Of a DNA stretch of 64,000 bases, positions 60,265-64,000 are shown one piece after another. Location: assembly GCA_963781285.1 (NCBI GenBank), contig CAWAFI010000024.1, positions 62,001-126,000 of the forward strand. Reading direction: 5' to 3'. Below the pieces are notes generated by a model. It did not search any database. It was not told the origin of the DNA and was given only the letters and a program-made list of their open reading frames with translations. Made by a program: the position numbers and the translations under genes. Position 1 is the first letter of the stretch. Every line of letters begins with the position of its first letter. This DNA is from CAIWHR01 sp963781285. GTDB lineage: Bacteria > Pseudomonadota > Gammaproteobacteria > Burkholderiales > Casimicrobiaceae.

Positions 60265-61182
60265 ATGAAAGTGGCCATTCTGCTTTGTACTCTGCATGGG
60301 CAGCACTACCTTGCGGAACAGTTGCAATCGGTGTCTACCCAAACGTTTACCGATTGGGAGATTTTTGCCTCTGACGATGGCTCCGAGGATGACACCCGCG
60401 CCCTGCTGCTGCACCAGCAGGCGACTTGGGCACCCGGCAAGCTGACAGTGCACTCTGGCCCTGCCGAAGGTTTTGCAGCCAACTTTCTCTCGCTGATCTG
60501 CAACGCGGATATTCAGGCCGACTATTACGCCTTTGCCGATCAGGATGATGTGTGGGAGCCCAACAAGCTGGAGCGGGCCGTTATGTGGCTGAGCACGGTG
60601 CCCAGCAATGTACCGGCTCTCTATGGCACGCGCACTCTGCTGGTGGACGAACGCAACCAGGTTATGGGCCTGTCCCCCCTGTTCCCCCAGCCACCCTGCT
60701 TTGCCAACGCGCTGGTGCAGAACATTGCCGGTGGCAACACCATGGTCTTCAACAAGGCGGCCCGCAAGCTGCTGCGCGAGGCCGGGGAAAGCATTGACGT
60801 GGTAACGCACGACTGGTGGGTGTATCTGGTGGTGTCGGGATGCGGTGGGCAGGTGTTTTACGATGCTGTACCTTCATTGCGCTACCGGCAGCACAACCAC
60901 AATGCCGTGGGGCAAGACACGAATTGGCGGGCACGGCTAAGCCGAATTCATCTTCTGTTACGGGGCCGGTTCAAGGGCTGGAATGACCGCAATGTGGTGG
61001 CGCTAGAGCGCATCAGCGCCAAGCTGACGCCAGAAAACCAGGCTACGCTGCGGTTGTTCAAAACCGCGAGAAAGCGCTGGATACTGCCCCGGCTAATAGG
61101 CTTCTGTCGAGCAGGCATTCACCGGCAATCGACACTTGGCAACATCGGACTTTTTCTAGCTGCCTTGCTCAACAAGGTTTAG
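60265..61182 (+). CDS. Family 2 glycosyltransferase, polysaccharide type
   Basis: This 305-residue protein starts KVAILLCTLHGQHYLAEQLQ and has IFASDDGSEDDTRALLLHQQ, YYAFADQDDVWEPNKLERAV (the D-Q-D-D-V-W metal motif), NIAGGNTMVFNKAARKLLRE and DVVTHDWWVYLVVSGCGGQV. The A-D-Q-D-D-V-W and H-D-W-W pattern is typical of O-antigen and capsule glycosyltransferases (alpha-rhamnosyl- and galactosyltransferase group). It is intact although the IS3 end lies only 25 bases upstream, so its native promoter has probably been replaced. Confidence 0.85.
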   Translation: MKVAILLCTLHGQHYLAEQLQSVSTQTFTDWEIFASDDGSEDDTRALLLHQQATWAPGKLTVHSGPAEGFAANFLSLICNADIQADYYAFADQDDVWEPNKLERAVMWLSTVPSNVPALYGTRTLLVDERNQVMGLSPLFPQPPCFANALVQNIAGGNTMVFNKAARKLLREAGESIDVVTHDWWVYLVVSGCGGQVFYDAVPSLRYRQHNHNAVGQDTNWRARLSRIHLLLRGRFKGWNDRNVVALERISAKLTPENQATLRLFKTARKRWILPRLIGFCRAGIHRQSTLGNIGLFLAALLNKV

Positions 61183-61213
61183 AGACTTGCCTGGGTCTTT
61201 GTCCTGCCATTTG

Positions 61214-62578
61214 TCATTGTGGGGCCCGGGTAACGTTCCAGTGTTCCATCATGGCGTCGACATAGCTGGCTGTTGTCTGCACCAGCTGACACTGGTCTGA
61301 GAGGGTCTGGAGCAGATCACGCTGGTCGACGAGCCAGCGTAATTGTGTGGCGAGGGCCGGGGCGTTGCCTGCCGCAAACAGCAGGCCGTTGTGGCCGTGC
61401 GTGAGCAAGGCCGCAACGCCCGGCACATCCGACCCCACCACCGGACAGCCTGCGGCCAGTGCAGAATGAACGACCAACGGGGTGTTTTCTTGCCAGAGCG
61501 ATGGCACAACCAGCACATCGAAACCGCCCAGCACGCGCGAAATTTCCGCGTGGGGAAACACGCCCCGGAAAGCGACGTTCGCCATGCCGCTGGCGCTGTG
61601 CAGCAATCCCTCGGCATAGTCAGGAAAGTCATGAAGGTTGCCGTAGGCGGCCAGTTTCACCGCGCCCTGAGGCAGCAGCTTGAGGGCGGACAGCAGCACA
61701 TGCAAGCCCTTGTGCGCGGCCACAGTGCCAATGAAGCCTATGCGCAGTGGCAAAGCGGCCCGATTGCGATAGTCACGTGGCTGGCGGTCCGGGGCGTCAA
61801 TGCCGTATGCAAGCTGGGCGATACGGTGGGGTGCAACACCGGCGCGCTCCAGCGTTGCCCGCATCACCTCGGTGGGAACCACAATTTTTTGCAGCGCGTT
61901 GAGGCGCTCCACATTGCGCGCCAGGCGCAGCGCCATGGACCGGACTTCCCGTGACTGCGGGTATGCGGGCAGGCGCCCGTTGACGGTCCACCGGGCCACG
62001 GTGTCCAGCAGGGGGACCGGCACTATGCCAACGACCTTGCTGGCCAGTGAGCCACGCGTTGCCCTGAACCTGCCAGCAAAGTGCTGCACGCAGTTGCCTG
62101 CGTGAACACTGGGCCCACTACAGGTTTGTCCATTTTCCAGCATCAGGGTGGCTGCTGGGCAGACAGCCCAGAAATCGGTGGGAGACATGAAAGCCGGGAC
62201 ACCTGCCTGCGTAGCCCGCTCGATCAGGCCCGTGCCCAGGCGGTTGAGGTGAAAGAAGTGCACCCTATCGGGCTGGTAGGCCTGCAGGATGCGGTCGAAG
62301 TAGTTTGCAGCGGCCTGGTTGTCATAGCTCAGACCGACACCAGACTCCTGCGCTTGTGTAGGAGTATGGGAGTGGTGAAAGCGGTAGACGTGAACGCCTT
62401 CATGTCCGTATTCATCAAACCGGTCATCCCCGCACAACGGGTGGGGCGAGGGGTAGCCTGTCAGGACACGAACTTCATGCCCGCGGGATTGAAGTTCGTG
62501 GGCGACGGACAGGGTCAATACCTCGGTGCCCGCAGAAAAATCCGGAAAGAACTGATGGACCGTGAAGAAGAATTTCAT
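61214..62578 (-). CDS. Family 4 glycosyltransferase
   Basis: From the ATG at 62578 the protein has 454 residues. It starts MKFFFTVHQFFPDFSAGTEV, with the G-T-E acceptor loop, and has FMSPTDFWAVCPAATLMLEN, LRIGFIGTVAAHKGLHVLLS, FRGVFPHAEISRVLGGFDVL, VVPSLWQENTPLVVHSALAA (the E-x7-E region for the donor) and NGLLFAAGNAPALATQLRWL. GT4 enzymes are retaining transferases that use nucleotide sugars. The start overlaps the stop of the epimerase remnant (ATGA), so the two were one operon before the IS insertion. Confidence 0.9.
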   Translation of the reverse strand: MKFFFTVHQFFPDFSAGTEVLTLSVAHELQSRGHEVRVLTGYPSPHPLCGDDRFDEYGHEGVHVYRFHHSHTPTQAQESGVGLSYDNQAAANYFDRILQAYQPDRVHFFHLNRLGTGLIERATQAGVPAFMSPTDFWAVCPAATLMLENGQTCSGPSVHAGNCVQHFAGRFRATRGSLASKVVGIVPVPLLDTVARWTVNGRLPAYPQSREVRSMALRLARNVERLNALQKIVVPTEVMRATLERAGVAPHRIAQLAYGIDAPDRQPRDYRNRAALPLRIGFIGTVAAHKGLHVLLSALKLLPQGAVKLAAYGNLHDFPDYAEGLLHSASGMANVAFRGVFPHAEISRVLGGFDVLVVPSLWQENTPLVVHSALAAGCPVVGSDVPGVAALLTHGHNGLLFAAGNAPALATQLRWLVDQRDLLQTLSDQCQLVQTTASYVDAMMEHWNVTRAPQ

Positions 62579-62781
62579 CAGGCCAGGGTGGCCTTCATCC
62601 ACCGGGCAGTGCGCTCAATGCTGGCGGGCATGTCGGTGCTGGGCAGCCAGCCCAGCTCGGTGCGGGCCAGCTGGTTGCATAAAACGCTAACAGGAACATC
62701 AAACGACCGCGCAGGCAGGTAAATTCGCGCAATGGGCCGACCCAACGTGGACTCAAGCATGTGACCTGCGCCCGGAAATTC
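62578..62781 (-). pseudogene. C-terminal fragment of an NAD-dependent sugar epimerase
   Basis: About 65 residues are left: HMLESTLGRPIARIYLPARS, FDVPVSVLCNQLARTELGWL and PSTDMPASIERTARWMKATL. The L-P-A-R-x-F-D-V-P and R-x-E-L-G-W patterns are the C-terminal end of UDP-glucose 4-epimerase-like enzymes. The rest of the gene is cut off at the IS407-like end at 62782. It ends in an ATGA overlap with the GT4 gene. Confidence 0.8.
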
Positions 62782-62791
62782 GGACCACTGG

Positions 62792-63640
62792 CTACTTGAG
62801 GATGGCTCCCTGGTGGATAGTCTCGTGATGTCGGCGGAATTCGTGCGGCGTGCGATAGTCCAGGCTCGAATGTGGCCGTACTTCATTGTAATGCCGCCGC
62901 CAGATTTCGATCAAAACGAGGGCCTCGGTGCGGCTTCGGAACCACTCCATGCTCAAGCACTCGTCGCGGAATTTGCCGTTGAAGCTTTCATTGTCGCCGT
63001 TCTGCCACGGCTTGCCAGGATCGATCAAAGCGGTTTCGATTTTAGCCTCGGCGAGCCAGCCCAGGATCGCGTGGCTGACGAACTCCGGTCCATTGTCGGA
63101 GCGGAGGAACGTCGGGGCGCCGCGCTCTCTGATCAGGCGGATGAGCACTTCGATGACACGCGTCGATCGGATGCTGCCAGCGACGTCGATGGCGAGGCAT
63201 TCGCGGGTGAATTCGTCGATCACGGTGAGGCAATTGAGCTTCTGACCGTTGGCGCAGGCGTCGAAGATGCGATCGTAGGCCCACAACTGATTCGGCCCCA
63301 TCGCCGGCAACGGGCGCGGACGTGAACTTGCTACCCTTCGCCGCGGACGTCGACGCGGCAATTGCAGCCCCGCGCTGCGCCATAGCCGATGTGCGCGATG
63401 ACGACCCATGGAGTGTCCCTCTCGTTGCAAAAAGATCCGAATACGTCGATAGCCGTAGCGCGGATACATCGCGGCGATCCTGCGCATGGCGTCCAGTGCT
63501 GGCGCGTCGCGCTCGGCGCGCACCGCGCGGTACTTCAACATCGAACGAGGCAAGTCCATCAACTCGCAGGCTTGGCGCTGGGTATGCCCACGCTCCATCG
63601 CCAAAGCCACCTGGTCCCGTCGGGCCCGCGAGCTCACCAT
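62792..63640 (-). CDS. IS3-family transposase OrfB (IS407 group)
   Basis: The 282-residue protein carries the DDE triad: LPAMGPNQLWAYDRIFDACA (first Asp), FLRSDNGPEFVSHAILGWLA (second Asp) and DNESFNGKFRDECLSMEWFR (Glu). LNCLTVIDEFTRECLAIDVA is the hallmark of the IS407 group. It overlaps orfA by seven bases; the active OrfAB fusion is normally made by a -1 frameshift in that overlap. No break is visible, so the element may be mobile. Confidence 0.92.
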   Translation of the reverse strand: MVSSRARRDQVALAMERGHTQRQACELMDLPRSMLKYRAVRAERDAPALDAMRRIAAMYPRYGYRRIRIFLQREGHSMGRHRAHRLWRSAGLQLPRRRPRRRVASSRPRPLPAMGPNQLWAYDRIFDACANGQKLNCLTVIDEFTRECLAIDVAGSIRSTRVIEVLIRLIRERGAPTFLRSDNGPEFVSHAILGWLAEAKIETALIDPGKPWQNGDNESFNGKFRDECLSMEWFRSRTEALVLIEIWRRHYNEVRPHSSLDYRTPHEFRRHHETIHQGAILK

Positions 63641-63897
63641 TTTCGGCGGTTGATCTCTTTGAGCGTTTCGATCGCCATCTCCCTCTCGGCGACCATGCGC
63701 TTGAGCTTGGCATTCTCCGTTTCCAGCTCCCGCAGTCGCTTCACGTCCGCCGGCTCGAGCTTCCCGAACCGCCGCCGCCAGACGTAGATCGTCTGCTCGC
63801 TGATCTTGTGCTTCTTGGCGATCTCCGCGACCGGGTTCTTATCGGCCTCGCGCAGGATCGTGACCATTTGTTCTTCGGTAAACCGGACCTTCTTCAT
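63634..63897 (-). CDS. IS3-family transposase OrfA (IS407 group)
   Basis: This 87-residue helix-turn-helix protein reads MKKVRFTEEQMVTILREADK, then IAKKHKISEQTIYVWRRRFG, then a leucine-zipper-like stretch RLRELETENAKLKRMVAERE. It binds the element ends and supplies the N-terminus of the OrfAB transposase. It is intact. Confidence 0.93.
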   Translation of the reverse strand: MKKVRFTEEQMVTILREADKNPVAEIAKKHKISEQTIYVWRRRFGKLEPADVKRLRELETENAKLKRMVAEREMAIETLKEINRRKW

Positions 63898-63948
63898 CAG
63901 CTCCTCGCTTCGTCAGCGGGAGCCATTGTCTCAAGTTACGACTGGTCA

Positions 63949-64000
63949 GAAAAACCCGGGCAGGTCACTATCCACAGCGGCCTTCACATCGTGGGCGCTG
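63949..64000. other. Flank beyond the IS407-like element
   Basis: The last 52 bases are too short to assign. If the element interrupted the epimerase, the rest of that gene should begin here on the minus strand, but that strand carries a stop close to the element (GFF then TGA), so the flank may instead belong to another gene or a rearranged junction. Confidence 0.3.

Larger units (their letters stand above)
62782..63948 (-). mobile_element. IS3-family element, IS407-like, apparently complete
   Basis: The element is about 1.17 kb. The left end (ggaccactggctacttgagg, from 62782) and, on the other strand, the right end (tgaccagtcgtaacttgaga, from 63948) are imperfect inverted repeats that continue inward to atggctccc on both sides. 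orfA (63634-63897) and orfB (62792-63640) overlap as usual. It interrupts a sugar epimerase gene. I could not find a clear 3-4 bp target duplication. Confidence 0.82.

Overview
The window looks like chromosomal DNA of a GC-rich betaproteobacterium. The markers are gene orders typical of that class (hemA-prfA-prmC, rph-rdgB-hemW, a pteridine reductase divergent from a MidA-like methyltransferase), a Bug/TctC periplasmic receptor, and many 1-20 nt start/stop overlaps. The class is an inference from gene content; no rRNA is present. The only RNA gene found is a tRNA-Ala(CGC).

Layout. 1-5 kb: the 3' end of a pirin gene, a VapC toxin with a truncated antitoxin, a polytopic sugar transferase, a methyltransferase, a GtrB-like glycosyltransferase and the tRNA. 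5-13 kb: a cell-envelope and signalling group comprising a DedA-rhodanese fusion, two TPR/LysM lipoproteins, a LysM polysaccharide deacetylase, a membrane Ser/Thr kinase, a divergent adenylate cyclase with an FHA domain, and a BON-LysM protein. 12.7-20.6 kb: a branched-chain amino acid-type ABC importer split around an RpiR regulator, with an SDR, an unusual extra ABC-like ATPase and RidA. 20.6-44.6 kb: mostly core genes (recG, hemA, prfA, prmC, rph, rdgB, hemW) mixed with a TetR regulator, GNAT, YgbA-like protein, Ldh2-type dehydrogenase, glycosyltransferase/epimerase/HAD genes, a TctC receptor, a frameshifted tartrate-dehydrogenase-like gene, amidase, ChaC, a GcvR-like ACT protein, a two-gene orphan cassette and an acyl-CoA ligase. 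44.6-51 kb: a minus-strand catabolic operon (TRAP receptor, MaoC-like hydratase, acyl-CoA dehydrogenase, CoA-transferase, MmgE/PrpD, methyltransferase).

51.4-64 kb is accessory DNA. Two intact toxin-antitoxin pairs (ParDE-like and VapBC) sit at its edge. Beyond them lies a broken polysaccharide locus (truncated methyltransferase, two intact glycosyltransferases, truncated epimerase) cut up by insertion sequences. An IS3-family element here was itself invaded by an IS481-family element, with a perfect 7-bp target duplication, and by an IS256-family element, with an 8-bp duplication carrying one mismatch. Removing both restores a continuous transposase frame. A second, intact IS3-family element (IS407-like) interrupts the epimerase.

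Four ordinary genes and the IS256 transposase contain single-base frameshifts. All six are one extra base, and all fall in or next to runs of identical bases. That pattern suggests systematic insertion errors in the sequence as much as real gene decay.
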